IMG/VR virus record: IMGVR_UViG_3300027816_000119
Coordinates: 1 to 56,378 of that record
Length of the DNA stretch: 56,378 nucleotides
Direction: 5' to 3' (one strand)
Source: a virus
Made by a program: the position numbers and the translations under genes. The notes beneath the pieces were generated by a model. It did not search any database. It had not been told where the DNA came from and saw nothing but the letters and a program-made list of their open reading frames with translations. Of this stretch, positions 37,662-46,994 are shown in pieces (within the stretch, counting starts at the first letter, position 1; each line of letters starts with the position of its first letter).

Positions 37662-38933
37662 TTAAAATCTCTTGAACATATTATTTCTAGAGACGGTTCT
37701 TTGTACTGGTCTAGAAGCAACAGCAGATCTTCTTTCTGCTTCTTCATCTTGATTTGTATTAGATGAAGCAATTTTTCTAGACTGTTCAGTTTTTAATTGC
37801 CTTACTACTTTTTCTGTAGCTTGTTTTCCACCTTGGTCTCTTACTTTGTTTTTGTATCCATTTGGATCAGCAAGTAACCATAAAGCTTCTGCAATTAAAT
37901 CATGTCTTGGTTCTACAAACTGATACTTTTCTAATAAGTGTCCAAGTAAGTTTGTAGGTTTACCTGAAATTGACGGGTAGTTAGGTTGAACTAATCCAGA
38001 GTAAAGTAAACCCTGTGTCTTTCTGTCTAACTTAATACCACCTAATTCTCCTACAGATAATGTATTATACACATTGTCAGTATACAGTCTTGCTTGCTGT
38101 GTCTGTTGTTGTTTCTTATACTCTTGCTCTTGTAGTTGTCTTGCAATAATTTCTTCTTGCATTCTATCCAACTTAGGTTTAAACTGATTAGCTTTTTGAG
38201 CTAATCTATCTAAATCTTGCCAATCTTGAATTTCTGCTTCTATTTCTTCAGCTGTTCCAAAATTAGTTGCCCAAAGATATTGTCTTGCAATCTCAGCTTG
38301 ATCTCTTTCATCATCTGGGTCAAGTTCTCTTATTTCTTCTACTTGAGCTAAAGTTCTAAATAGACCTTTAAGATCTTGTCCACCATCAGCTACATATTTA
38401 GCAGCATATTGAAGTTCTTCTGGTAAAGCTTGAAAAAATTCTCTTGGAGTATTCTCTCTAATTCTAGCTTCTCTATCTTGAAAGTTTGCTTCAAATAATT
38501 CTCTAAAGTCTTTTGTTGTATATTCTTCTAGAGGCTTATCATCATCAAATGGCATCAAGGTACCTTCTTCAATCATTTTTTGTGCTAATTCAGCAAGACC
38601 TGATTTATCAATCTTTGGTCTTCCTTTATTACCAGCATCTTCTTCTTGAGTGATGAGTTCATTAAGTTCAGCAATAGTTTCTTCAACTTCTACTTTCTTC
38701 TCTTCATCTTCTTTCCTTTCTTCAGGAGTTTTAGTTTCAGGTTTGTCAAAGAACGTCATATCAGTTTTCTCTGCTGTGAAGACTGATTTTTTTTCAGGTT
38801 CTGATTTATCATTAGGAAGCATTACACTTTCTGCTCCTGGCATTCCAAATAATTCATCAATATTTACATCTACTTGTTCTACCGTTGTAGAATCCTGCAC
38901 CTGATCTTCAGGTTTGTTGTTGGTTGTTTCCAT
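37662..38933 (-). CDS. Scaffolding-type protein
   Basis: 423 residues, acidic and mostly helical. The first 100 residues are disordered and Glu/Asp/Lys-rich; the centre has LFEANFQDREARIRENT-like helices; 230-280 is a Gln-rich coiled coil (ARQLQEQEYKKQQQTQQARL); the C-terminus is basic (RPVQRTVSRNNMFKRF), which commonly binds the capsid. Placement between portal and capsid is the standard scaffold position. It has a GTATATT motif and an AACCAACA leader. Confidence 0.65.
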   Translation of the reverse strand: METTNNKPEDQVQDSTTVEQVDVNIDELFGMPGAESVMLPNDKSEPEKKSVFTAEKTDMTFFDKPETKTPEERKEDEEKKVEVEETIAELNELITQEEDAGNKGRPKIDKSGLAELAQKMIEEGTLMPFDDDKPLEEYTTKDFRELFEANFQDREARIRENTPREFFQALPEELQYAAKYVADGGQDLKGLFRTLAQVEEIRELDPDDERDQAEIARQYLWATNFGTAEEIEAEIQDWQDLDRLAQKANQFKPKLDRMQEEIIARQLQEQEYKKQQQTQQARLYTDNVYNTLSVGELGGIKLDRKTQGLLYSGLVQPNYPSISGKPTNLLGHLLEKYQFVEPRHDLIAEALWLLADPNGYKNKVRDQGGKQATEKVVRQLKTEQSRKIASSNTNQDEEAERRSAVASRPVQRTVSRNNMFKRF

Positions 38934-38935
38934 AT

Positions 38936-38943
38936 TGTTGGTT
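38936..38943 (-). promoter_or_regulatory. AACCAACA translation leader
   Basis: The minus strand reads AAAACCAACAATATG at the start of the scaffold gene; nearly identical to the leader at 54760. Confidence 0.5.
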
Positions 38944-38953
38944 TTATGTTATA

Positions 38954-38972
38954 TATCAATATACAAAATAAA
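38954..38972 (-). promoter_or_regulatory. Putative GTATATT-class promoter
   Basis: The minus strand reads TATTTTGTATATTGATATATAA, core 38958-38964, 25-31 bases before the scaffold ATG. It would drive scaffold and capsid. Confidence 0.5.
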
Positions 38973-39020
38973 CTTGGAAAATTTAAAAGCTTACAATACT
39001 TTTTTAGCACTATATAGCTA

Positions 39021-41765
39021 CTAGTCTTTTTTTCCTTTATCTACATCATATTTGTTTTTATTTTCTTGAGCAATTTGAAGTTGTTTATTTGCTATTTCTC
39101 TTTGTACTTGAAGCTTTTCTCTTTCAATGTCATTCTTTCTAGCTTGTTGAACATTTCTATTTGTTTCTTTTTCTCTTTGTAAATTTGTTTGTTCTTTGTA
39201 TTGCTCTGTATCTCTTATATCTTTCATAGCATCTCTAAAGTCTGACATTTGATTTTTGTCAAGATCTACAGTAGAACCATAGCCTGCAGCTCTAATTTCA
39301 GCTACAGTAATATCTTTCTGAATCATCTTATCATCTCTAGCAGCAGCTGCTTGAATCTCCATTTGTTTTTGTTTTTCAGCTGATGCAAGTTGTTCTTGTT
39401 GCATTTGTTGTTGCTGTTGCATTTCTTGTTGTTTCATCTCTTGCTGTTTTTGTTCTGATGATTTCAGAGCATTATTAAGTTCAGCAATTGACTCAGATTG
39501 AATAACTTTTCCTAGATCATATATACTAGCACCTGTAGTATTATTCTGCATAGCCATTTGTTTAAGTTGTTCTAGAACAGCTCTATGGTTAGCACTTGTA
39601 GTTGCAAATATATTTAAGTCTCTCATTAAAAGATCTGTACCTTCAATTTCAAAGTTTACTTTTTCATCTGCAGTAGTTATATATGATAATCTTACAGAAG
39701 GATTTGATGAATGATAATACTGAGCTAAGTCAGTTCTCATTTGATGAACTCTAGGCATTAGATAATCACAGTGTTGCATAAAGAACATTTCTGTTTGAGC
39801 ATATGATGCAGCAACAGCTTGTTCTACTCCAGTAGCAGTTTGTTGAGATAATTGCTGACCCATTCTTTGAGGATTAACACCTATAACTTCATAAGCTTGT
39901 TGCTTAAAGTGATTAGCTAATTGTATCCTAGTCATTAATCTTTCTGTCTGAGATAGATCAAGTTTTTGAAAATGAGAGAAGTTTAATGCATTCTCAGTGT
40001 TTGTAATAGAAGTATCCAATGGTAACATCTGGAAATTCTTCATTGCTACATATGCTTTTGCTAAGTTTCCTTTACCCCAATCTTCTCCTAATGAATGTCT
40101 TGGTAATGAATTTTGATCAAGCATGATGATAGTACCAAGCTCATCTACTAGTATATCTGCTATCTGATTATTGACAATGTTATATCCAATCTGGTATGGC
40201 TTCATTAAGTCAATAAGTGCTGTAGACTTTGTATTTCTATCTGAGAATACAGAACCTTCTACCGGAAGTTTGCAACCATATAAACTAGAATCACCTTTAA
40301 ATTGAAACTTAATAGGACATATTTTATTTTGGTTTATTCCTAAATATATTGGAGAAAATCCTCCAGGATTATTCATTCCCCAATATGAAGGAATATTAGG
40401 ACCTATCTTAACACCACCCCAAACTTCATTAATCCAAATCCAATCTATATGTTCTCCAAATACCAGATTATCTTTAGTTTTATTTTTAAATAATCTATTA
40501 TCATAAATTGGTTTCTCAGTAACCTTATAATCTTCAGTTACTATATCTGTAATAACTTCACCATTTTCTTCAATCTTAGTAAGATGGCCAAGTTTCTTTT
40601 GAGATTTCCAGTATATTGTACTTACTCTTAGTAAGAATACTGTACCTTGATCATAGTAATCTTCACCTTCCATAAGGATTTGATTAATAATATCAATGCT
40701 ATCCATAACAGTACCATTCATTGCAGTAGTGTACTGTCTATAAGCTAAAGATGGTGAATTAACATTCCATTCATGAGTTTTTGTAGCATCATAGAAAGAT
40801 CCATCATTTTGTATTCCTCCTGTTGTATAACCTGCAGATCTAATTGGATATACTGCTTCTAAAGCATCCATTTGCTCTTCAGTCATTAACCAACCATACT
40901 TATCAATAACATCTGATATACTTAACATATCAGTTTTACCTACCCAGTTTGCTTGTGATATATATCTTGCATCAGGTGATTTATGATAGAAAGTAATTAC
41001 TGGATTCCATAGTTCTACTTCATAATCATCTTCCATCATGCGGAAATGCCAGAATTCTCTATCTGTAATAAGCATGTCACGGAAACCTCTTTCTTCTAAC
41101 TCATCCATTTTAAATCTCTCAACATCAACTTTATGTTGATGCATAGCCCACTGTTCTATCATAGATCTATAATCTTTCTTAAAAAAAGATTCAATCTCAG
41201 AAAGAGTTTTTAGTTTATCAGGATTAGTTTGTTCTTGAGCCTCTGGTGAATTTGGATCTAATCCTTGTTCAATTAATGCACTGAGTATTTTAAATCTAGC
41301 ATTATCTAAAAGAGTGTCTTCTACCATTTTTCTTTTTTCTTCTAAAAGCTCATTGTATGATATATCATCAACAGCTCTATAAACAAGTTTGGTAGATCTC
41401 TTTGCAAATTCAGCTACTAAAACATTAATGACATTTGGAATAATAGGATAGAATTTTAATTCTAATGCTGACTGATCTTCTTTAGTTAATATTTCAACTA
41501 TATCTCTGTACTCATTATCTTCTTCAACAATATAGTCTGACTTATCTATAATACCTTTTGCAAGCTTATAGTTTTTCATAAGTCTTCTAGCATTTCTTCG
41601 GATTTGTTTAAGACCTTGCCATTCAACCCAGTCTAAATTCCAAGCAGCCCATTGGTCATCTTTTTCTTTTTTAGGAATAAACTGTAATGGTTGAGTTACA
41701 GTACCCATACGGTTAGTATCTGCCTTAGCTCCGTTTTTTAATTGAAGTGCATTATATATTTGCAT
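39021..41765 (-). CDS. Portal protein
   Basis: 914 residues, long for a portal but usual for crAss-like phages. The core has the portal-like alternation of helices and strands; the C-terminal 200 residues form a Gln/Lys-rich coiled coil (QQEMKQQEMQQQQQMQQEQ), which would form the crown or barrel reaching into the capsid. It follows terL with a gap of 5 bases and precedes the scaffold. The call is from position, length and coiled-coil tail; no single motif is diagnostic. Confidence 0.7.
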   Translation of the reverse strand: MQIYNALQLKNGAKADTNRMGTVTQPLQFIPKKEKDDQWAAWNLDWVEWQGLKQIRRNARRLMKNYKLAKGIIDKSDYIVEEDNEYRDIVEILTKEDQSALELKFYPIIPNVINVLVAEFAKRSTKLVYRAVDDISYNELLEEKRKMVEDTLLDNARFKILSALIEQGLDPNSPEAQEQTNPDKLKTLSEIESFFKKDYRSMIEQWAMHQHKVDVERFKMDELEERGFRDMLITDREFWHFRMMEDDYEVELWNPVITFYHKSPDARYISQANWVGKTDMLSISDVIDKYGWLMTEEQMDALEAVYPIRSAGYTTGGIQNDGSFYDATKTHEWNVNSPSLAYRQYTTAMNGTVMDSIDIINQILMEGEDYYDQGTVFLLRVSTIYWKSQKKLGHLTKIEENGEVITDIVTEDYKVTEKPIYDNRLFKNKTKDNLVFGEHIDWIWINEVWGGVKIGPNIPSYWGMNNPGGFSPIYLGINQNKICPIKFQFKGDSSLYGCKLPVEGSVFSDRNTKSTALIDLMKPYQIGYNIVNNQIADILVDELGTIIMLDQNSLPRHSLGEDWGKGNLAKAYVAMKNFQMLPLDTSITNTENALNFSHFQKLDLSQTERLMTRIQLANHFKQQAYEVIGVNPQRMGQQLSQQTATGVEQAVAASYAQTEMFFMQHCDYLMPRVHQMRTDLAQYYHSSNPSVRLSYITTADEKVNFEIEGTDLLMRDLNIFATTSANHRAVLEQLKQMAMQNNTTGASIYDLGKVIQSESIAELNNALKSSEQKQQEMKQQEMQQQQQMQQEQLASAEKQKQMEIQAAAARDDKMIQKDITVAEIRAAGYGSTVDLDKNQMSDFRDAMKDIRDTEQYKEQTNLQREKETNRNVQQARKNDIEREKLQVQREIANKQLQIAQENKNKYDVDKGKKD

Positions 41766-41770
41766 ATTAA

Positions 41771-43978
41771 TTATTTAAAGTTTTTAAAGGGTGATCTTTT
41801 CATTGTCTGCCCATTACCAAGTTGCCCCCTTCCAACATGACGAAAGGGACTCCTATTTAATTTAAACAAATTTTCTGACTTTTGCAAGTTTTTAGCTGCA
41901 TCATCCATGATTGTTCTTTTAGAATAACCTCTATTAGACTGTTGTATTTTCATAAAAGCTACAAGAGCAGCAAAAGAAACTAGTCTATCCACATTGACTC
42001 CATCTGCATATTCTCTCATTTCTTTAATCAACATTGGATCTGGTATGCGTTCAATACCATAAGTTGTTCTGACAACAGTTCCATCTGGTTTAAGTTCCTG
42101 ATCTAATTCTTCTTTAGTATATTCTATAGCATAACTAAGAAGATGTGCTTTGAAAAGAGTACCTGTATTTTTCCAACCATATTCCTGAAATACATTATTA
42201 TTTGCACCAAGATCTTTTAAAAACATAATTTGGTTTTTAGGTACCAAATATCTTTGTTTTCTTCTTGATATCATATGCTGGATAAAATAAGAAATGTTGT
42301 TTTCTACAAGTGCCCATGCATTATACCATTCAATGATTAGTTCTAATTGCTTATGAGTTTGATTAATATCATCATATCTACCACACCATGCTGCTACAAT
42401 TTTACCTTGTTCTATATAAGTTTCTGTTTCTTCACCAGTTACCTTAGTAACTTCTACTGGTGCTTTCATTACATATATAGAACAGAGTGATTCTGAAGTA
42501 GTTGTTTTACCTTCACCTACAGGGTCAATAGAAGCATAGTATTGTCCAAATATAGGTTTATCTACCGGTCTTTCCCATACAACAATACATCCAGTTTTAT
42601 CTTCTGTTTTTTTATTTATAGGAAATTCCATTATTGGCCTCTTGTTGCTTTTAGTAACAACGGGATTTCCATCTGCATCTGTAGATATATCTAGATATTC
42701 ATAACCATATTCTTTTTCTTCTATTCTTCTTTCCTGTGCAGCAAGAAGATGTGGAGGGAATACAGATACTGTTCTGTAAGCAAATGCTTCTTTAATATTT
42801 CTAGGATGCTGAGATATACGGAGCTGATAATCTTCAGGAGATAACTCATCCTTCCATTGTTTAAATTGTTTCTCTAGAGCTTCTACAGCATCTTCTACAA
42901 GTGAGTTACCATACACATCAATATGTGGGGGCATTGACCATTGTTCAGGAATAAATAATCCTGTCATGCCTACAGTACCTTTATCATCAATAAGATCTGT
43001 TTCTACTGCATAAATATCTTTTGATGTAGGATTAAGTATCATATCCTTCAAAGGATTACATTGTGATAAGTCTCCTACAGATCCTGCCGCAATGAACATA
43101 CCTGTAGTAATAAGTCCAGATCTCATGGCCGGGCGCATGTACTCATATGTCTGATCCATCTTAGGAGCAATCCCAGCCTCTTCATGAAAGAAGTACTTAA
43201 CTGGACCCCCTACACCATTTGTTGGATCTTTCTCAAATGACATACCTTGTATAGTACCTTTGAGACCAACTTCTGTTTTTCTATCACCTTTTCTTACCTC
43301 AATCTTCTGTTGCCACATCATTACTTTATCCGGAGACATAGGACGGTACCATGCTGTATGTTCATTTAAGAATGCAGCATATTCCTGTAAGAACTTCCAA
43401 GATCCTTTCTCATTGATATAGTCCTTAAGACTTGCACCCATCTTAAGAGTAACCCCAGCCTCAAACCATTGCTGATTTATAAACTTACCCATATGGTAAT
43501 AGGATGAAGCTATCTGTCTTTTCTTAAGAATGGCGGCATGTTTATAATTAAGTTCTGCTAATAATTCATAAAGAGCTAAGTGATATTGAGCATCCCTGAT
43601 TTTAGCAAAACCAAATTTTTGTTCTTCTTTATCAAAGATTGGAAGAAAGTTTAACCACATGTAATACTCTCTACAAACAAACCAAGTTAAATCTCCATCT
43701 TTTACTATTATACCTTTACGGCATTTTGTCTTTTGATCATCCCAATAACTTATGTAGTCTCTAGATTTGAATGGAGAAGTACAATATACTCCATCTTTTT
43801 TAAATCTTTCTGACTCTGAAATAAATATGTCATTGGTAATTTGATTGAACTTATACTTTCCAGGTTCTTTAAAAATATCATTGAGGATAAAGTTTTTGAA
43901 GTCCTCTCTGGATTCAAAACTTGTAGTTGTCCACTTTCCGTTTTCATAGGTTGGTATGTCTTGATAAATTTCACTCAT
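41771..43978 (-). CDS. terL: Terminase large subunit (packaging ATPase and nuclease)
   Basis: 735 residues. The ATPase half has an adenine-binding/Walker A region LKKRQIASSYYHMGKF (151-166) and a Walker B VKYFFHEEAG (260-269), with E266-E267 as catalytic acids. The RNase H-like nuclease half has YASIDPVGEG (481-490, D485), WALVENN (555-561, E559) and a final D664 in NVDRLVSF. Walker A is odd: the usual RQ.GK(S/T) is RQIASSY, without the P-loop lysine. The stop of the upstream 172-residue gene and this ATG share one base. Confidence 0.9.
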   Translation of the reverse strand: MSEIYQDIPTYENGKWTTTSFESREDFKNFILNDIFKEPGKYKFNQITNDIFISESERFKKDGVYCTSPFKSRDYISYWDDQKTKCRKGIIVKDGDLTWFVCREYYMWLNFLPIFDKEEQKFGFAKIRDAQYHLALYELLAELNYKHAAILKKRQIASSYYHMGKFINQQWFEAGVTLKMGASLKDYINEKGSWKFLQEYAAFLNEHTAWYRPMSPDKVMMWQQKIEVRKGDRKTEVGLKGTIQGMSFEKDPTNGVGGPVKYFFHEEAGIAPKMDQTYEYMRPAMRSGLITTGMFIAAGSVGDLSQCNPLKDMILNPTSKDIYAVETDLIDDKGTVGMTGLFIPEQWSMPPHIDVYGNSLVEDAVEALEKQFKQWKDELSPEDYQLRISQHPRNIKEAFAYRTVSVFPPHLLAAQERRIEEKEYGYEYLDISTDADGNPVVTKSNKRPIMEFPINKKTEDKTGCIVVWERPVDKPIFGQYYASIDPVGEGKTTTSESLCSIYVMKAPVEVTKVTGEETETYIEQGKIVAAWCGRYDDINQTHKQLELIIEWYNAWALVENNISYFIQHMISRRKQRYLVPKNQIMFLKDLGANNNVFQEYGWKNTGTLFKAHLLSYAIEYTKEELDQELKPDGTVVRTTYGIERIPDPMLIKEMREYADGVNVDRLVSFAALVAFMKIQQSNRGYSKRTIMDDAAKNLQKSENLFKLNRSPFRHVGRGQLGNGQTMKRSPFKNFK

Positions 43979-44496
43979 TACATGTCATATGCTAGTCCTT
44001 GGCCACCTCTTACTTTACTTGACTGTTCTTCTTGAAGATCTTTATAGGCTCCTTTAAAAGACTGCCTAATTGCCTCATAGTTTTTGGCCGCAGCTATTAA
44101 GGAATTAATATTACCATCTCTACCAGCAGTAATGGTTGTAGTTTCCATATATCTGGCTAATCTATCTAACATAGATGCAATACCCTTATAAGCTCTGGAT
44201 GTAGGTGTTTCATACATTCTCTCACAGAACCTTAATGCAGTAAATATTGTATCATCTTCAGTAGAAAATTCTGCTTCAATTTGATCCAAGATTAGCTGTT
44301 CTTTATCTATATCTGGTGTAAAGAAAAATGGATTAAGATCTGGATTAGGGCAAGACATATAGAATAAATACAAGTATATTTTAAGATAATCATCAGGATA
44401 TTCATCCATTACATCCTTAAGAGCTTTTAATGTATAACAATGTTCTGTAGGAATTACTACTCCATTCTGAACATCAAATAGTTTAGTAAACATCAT
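43978..44496 (-). CDS. Conserved protein before terL, possible small terminase
   Basis: 172 residues, helical. N-terminal helices with YLKIYLYLFYMSCPNPDLNPFFF, an acidic middle, and a C-terminal RLARYMETTTITAGRDGNINSL then IRQSFKGAYKDLQEEQ. Position directly before terL and small size suggest a terminase small subunit or packaging factor, but no DNA-binding motif is visible. Overlaps its upstream neighbour by 4 bases (ATGA). Confidence 0.5.
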   Translation of the reverse strand: MMFTKLFDVQNGVVIPTEHCYTLKALKDVMDEYPDDYLKIYLYLFYMSCPNPDLNPFFFTPDIDKEQLILDQIEAEFSTEDDTIFTALRFCERMYETPTSRAYKGIASMLDRLARYMETTTITAGRDGNINSLIAAAKNYEAIRQSFKGAYKDLQEEQSSKVRGGQGLAYDM

Positions 44497-45323
44497 TTCT
44501 TTTTAATTTTATGTCTATTATCAGCAAGATAATGTATAACTGCAATTACTTCATCTACAAGATACGGTACACTGATTGGATTTACTTGTTTTACAATAGG
44601 ATCTCCATTCTCATCTAACTTACTAATTGGATATCCCCAGTTATCTTCACGGTCAACTTCAAATGTAATATGATGTATAAATATCTTTCCTGGTTTTAAT
44701 CTTGGGTTATGCTTTAGTATAATATACATATAAATACTCAATTGTAAAGCATAATGATAGAAATGACAGTCATCTAAAGTATCTATAGGAGGCAGCATTT
44801 TTTCTGATTTGCCTTCCCAATCTACATATGACTCCATTTTTATTTCTTTATTAGTCTTGTAGTCAATAATATTTACTTTACCATTGACTACTTCAACTAA
44901 GTCTGACTGGCCACAAATACCTACTGAACGTAGATAGACCATATGTTCTGGATACACGCCTGGTTCTAGTTTTTGAGAAGGTGCTGTTTTAACACCTTCT
45001 TTAAGTTCAGTAGGTTTAAATATAGGGATTGTAATACCTTCTCTTTCTATAGAAGATAGAGAACAGATATCATCTTCTCTTTGGTTATGATACCATGTAC
45101 CTAAAGTAGTAGATCTATCTGCTTCATTATTCCATATTTGTTGAATAATAACAGGATCAATACCAAACCATTTAGACCTCTTGCTTTTACTTACTTTCTC
45201 TGCTACTTTTTTAGCATCAAAAGGTTTTTTAAAATGGGAAACAAGTGTTGTTACACTTATCCAATCAATGTTACTGTCATCAAGACTTTTGTAACTATGA
45301 TCATTTGCATTAAATACTATCAT
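44493..45323 (-). CDS. PD-(D/E)XK nuclease, RecB/Cas4-type
   Basis: 276 residues. The nuclease core is visible: GTWYHNQRE (75-83), GICGQSDLVEVVNGKV (135-150, D141), NIIDYKTNK (151-159, D154 and K156), then YALQLSIYMYIILK (191-204) with Q194 of the RecB motif. This family accompanies terL in crAss-like phages. It may process replication or recombination intermediates or DNA ends before packaging. ATGA overlaps on both sides show tight coupling. Confidence 0.85.
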   Translation of the reverse strand: MIVFNANDHSYKSLDDSNIDWISVTTLVSHFKKPFDAKKVAEKVSKSKRSKWFGIDPVIIQQIWNNEADRSTTLGTWYHNQREDDICSLSSIEREGITIPIFKPTELKEGVKTAPSQKLEPGVYPEHMVYLRSVGICGQSDLVEVVNGKVNIIDYKTNKEIKMESYVDWEGKSEKMLPPIDTLDDCHFYHYALQLSIYMYIILKHNPRLKPGKIFIHHITFEVDREDNWGYPISKLDENGDPIVKQVNPISVPYLVDEVIAVIHYLADNRHKIKKK

Positions 45324-45583
45324 TTTTTTAATTGTTCTATAGCAAGTATTGCTATGTTAAAATTATCTATGTCTTCTGATCTCAACATAGTGATCAGATT
45401 TTCTGCAGTTTCAGAATCTATTTTCTTTTTTTCTTCCATCCATTCCACAAAGCCAACAGAATTTTCTATAGCCATTGCATGTGCAAGATAGTCTGCTCCT
45501 GCTTGTCCAGTATACAAACTAATCTGTCTTCCTTGAGAAGCAATACCATCTGTTAGAAAAGATTCTAATTCTGTCCAATTCAT
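45320..45583 (-). CDS. Small helical protein of the packaging operon
   Basis: 87 residues: NWTELESFLTDGIASQGRQI, then Ala-rich helix and EWMEEKKKIDSETAENLITML. I recognise no family. It overlaps both neighbours by four bases, so it is certainly translated in this operon. Confidence 0.55.
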   Translation of the reverse strand: MNWTELESFLTDGIASQGRQISLYTGQAGADYLAHAMAIENSVGFVEWMEEKKKIDSETAENLITMLRSEDIDNFNIAILAIEQLKK

Positions 45584-45873
45584 AACTTTTCTAATTGATC
45601 TTCTTCATCTTCAGTAGCAATAGCATCCCATTTACCTAGCGGACATTCTGATGATAAGGATCTTGTTTTAAAGTTAAGAGAGCAACCACACTCATTACAG
45701 CAAGGAGCAGTACCTTTAACAGCACACTTTCTACCTTTGTGTTCACACTCATCACAGATAGAGTATCTTAATCTTGCTATTTCTTCTACAGTTTCATCTC
45801 TGATAACTGAATTAGTTATACCTTCAATTATCTGTTTTCGGTTGTCCCAGATTAGTTTTAGTGTATTTTTCAT
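45580..45873 (-). CDS. Zinc-finger protein of the packaging operon
   Basis: 97 residues. Cys residues are spaced CDEC...C...CC.ECGC...C (about 40-75), a multi-Cys zinc ribbon or finger, followed by an acidic tail. The N-terminus overlaps the end of the IHF-like gene by 50 bases in another frame, so the start is supported only by the good helix that follows (LKLIWDNRKQIIEGITNSV). It may bind DNA or the terminase. Confidence 0.6.
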   Translation of the reverse strand: MKNTLKLIWDNRKQIIEGITNSVIRDETVEEIARLRYSICDECEHKGRKCAVKGTAPCCNECGCSLNFKTRSLSSECPLGKWDAIATEDEEDQLEKL

Positions 45874-46228
45874 TTTTTTCTTTTTTAAAAGTATCTTTTT
45901 TATTTTCCTGAATAGTTATTTTTTGTTCAATATCTATAAGAGCTTCAAGTTTACTTTCAATCATCTTCTTATTATAGTATGCACTAAAAGTAGAAGTATC
46001 ATGATTTTCTAATGCTTTTTGATATTTAGGAATTGATTTTCTTACAGCTCCAGGTCTTGCTACAAAATGCCCCAGACCTTCTACATTAAGTCTGGGGTGT
46101 GTTAATCCACTTAGATTTTGTCTTATTTCTTTATAAAAATCTTCTAAAAGATCTTCTACTAAACTTGCATCTACTCCTAATTCTTCAGCTAGTTGTTTGT
46201 ATAATTTAGTTGCTTTCTTCGGTGTCAT
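45824..46228 (-). CDS. IHF/HU-like DNA-binding protein
   Basis: 134 residues. VEDLLEDFYKEIRQNLSGLTHPRLNVEGLGHFVARPGAVRKSI in pieces (residues about 23-64) follows the IHF/HU order: two helices, then the beta strand with GLG.F. IHF-like subunits next to terL are known in crAss-like phages. The C-terminal half is a Lys/Glu-rich coiled extension. It overlaps the winged-helix gene upstream by 23 bases and contains a strong inverted repeat at 46070-46097. Confidence 0.75.
   Translation of the reverse strand: MTPKKATKLYKQLAEELGVDASLVEDLLEDFYKEIRQNLSGLTHPRLNVEGLGHFVARPGAVRKSIPKYQKALENHDTSTFSAYYNKKMIESKLEALIDIEQKITIQENKKDTFKKEKNEKYTKTNLGQPKTDN
46070..46097. repeat. Inverted repeat inside the IHF-like gene
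   Basis: CCCCAGAC and GTCTGGGG form perfect eight-base arms 12 bases apart. Because it codes for the conserved PRLNVEGLG part, coincidence is possible, but such a GC-rich palindrome is rare in this AT-rich DNA. Confidence 0.5.
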
Positions 46229-46586
46229 TTCCTAAGAATTTATAGTCTAACAAAATTGTACCAACTGTTTGAACTTTTAATTTAGGATTTATTTTAATGA
46301 GTTTTTTATTAGATGGATCTTTAATTACTAATCCATTTTTCTCAGCTTTATTAATTGAGTTTCTTACTGTCTGTGGAGATTTAAATATCCAATCCTCCTC
46401 AGCAGATGCATCTAAACAAAAATTAGTAAGCTCAATAGGCTCATTAAAACTAAGCAATGTAAGACAGTTAAAATCAGCTTCACTCATAACTATCCTATTG
46501 ATATAACAGTGAGTTAAGATCTGAAACTTAACAACATCCCATTTTGACATTTTAACCCTTTTCTGTACTTGGTTTACAAGTGCCAT
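46206..46586 (-). CDS. Winged-helix-type regulator
   Basis: 126 residues. A helical N-terminus (MSKWDVVKFQILTHCYI) leads to a winged helix in the second half: SPQTVRNSINKAEKNGLVIKD as helix-turn-helix plus wing start, then KKLIKINPKLKV. It is the second gene of the packaging operon and, with the IHF-like protein and zinc finger, makes a DNA-binding trio at its head. A transcription switch or DNA-architecture role is likely. Confidence 0.6.
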   Translation of the reverse strand: MALVNQVQKRVKMSKWDVVKFQILTHCYINRIVMSEADFNCLTLLSFNEPIELTNFCLDASAEEDWIFKSPQTVRNSINKAEKNGLVIKDPSNKKLIKINPKLKVQTVGTILLDYKFLGNDTEESN

Positions 46587-46589
46587 GGT

Positions 46590-46883
46590 CTATTGTTTTT
46601 TAAGCTTTCTTTCTTTTGGTGTAGATACTTCGTGTTGAATAAGATCTTCTCTCTCAGTTTCTTCTTCAATTTCTTGTGACATTTCAGGATTCATCATCAT
46701 TGCCATTTGAATTTGAATTTGAGTTCTTTTAAATCTTACTTCATCTAGCTCCATTAGTTTTTTTTCATACTCAAACTGAGCATTAATGTAAGGCATAGAA
46801 TCTGTGTAAAATTTAAGTAATTCTTCCTTTCTTTCAGCTAGTTGTTCAGCAGACAACTGCTCTTCATTGTGTTGGTTTTCCAT
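46590..46883 (-). CDS. First gene of the packaging operon, helical Glu-rich protein
   Basis: 97 residues, nearly all helical and acidic: EEQLSAEQLAERKEELLKFY, then LMELDEVRFKRTQIQIQMAMMMN and a basic end PKERKLKKQ. No family recognised. It follows the operon promoter; small proteins of this kind precede terminase in crAss-like genomes. Confidence 0.55.
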   Translation of the reverse strand: MENQHNEEQLSAEQLAERKEELLKFYTDSMPYINAQFEYEKKLMELDEVRFKRTQIQIQMAMMMNPEMSQEIEEETEREDLIQHEVSTPKERKLKKQ

Positions 46884-46905
46884 AATATATTAATTAAAGT
46901 TTAGA

Positions 46906-46914
46906 CAAATATAC
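46906..46914 (-). promoter_or_regulatory. Promoter of the packaging operon
   Basis: The minus strand reads TTATTGTATATTTGTCTAAAC. It combines the GTATATT core with the host-type TAnnTTTG -7 box (TATATTTG), so it could be read by host and phage polymerase. It lies 23-31 bases before the ATG at 46883. Confidence 0.6.
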
Positions 46915-46943
46915 AATAAAAGTTTAAACAAGATATATTTAAA

Positions 46944-46976
46944 CAAAAAAATCCAGGTATAGAAAGTACCTGGATT
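46944..46976 (-). terminator. Intrinsic terminator of the fibre-lysis operon
   Basis: AATCCAGGTA, loop CTTTCTA, TACCTGGATT, then TTTTTT on the minus strand; a ten-pair perfect stem. Confidence 0.9.
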
Positions 46977-46994
46977 ATAGTAGTTAGGATGTGT

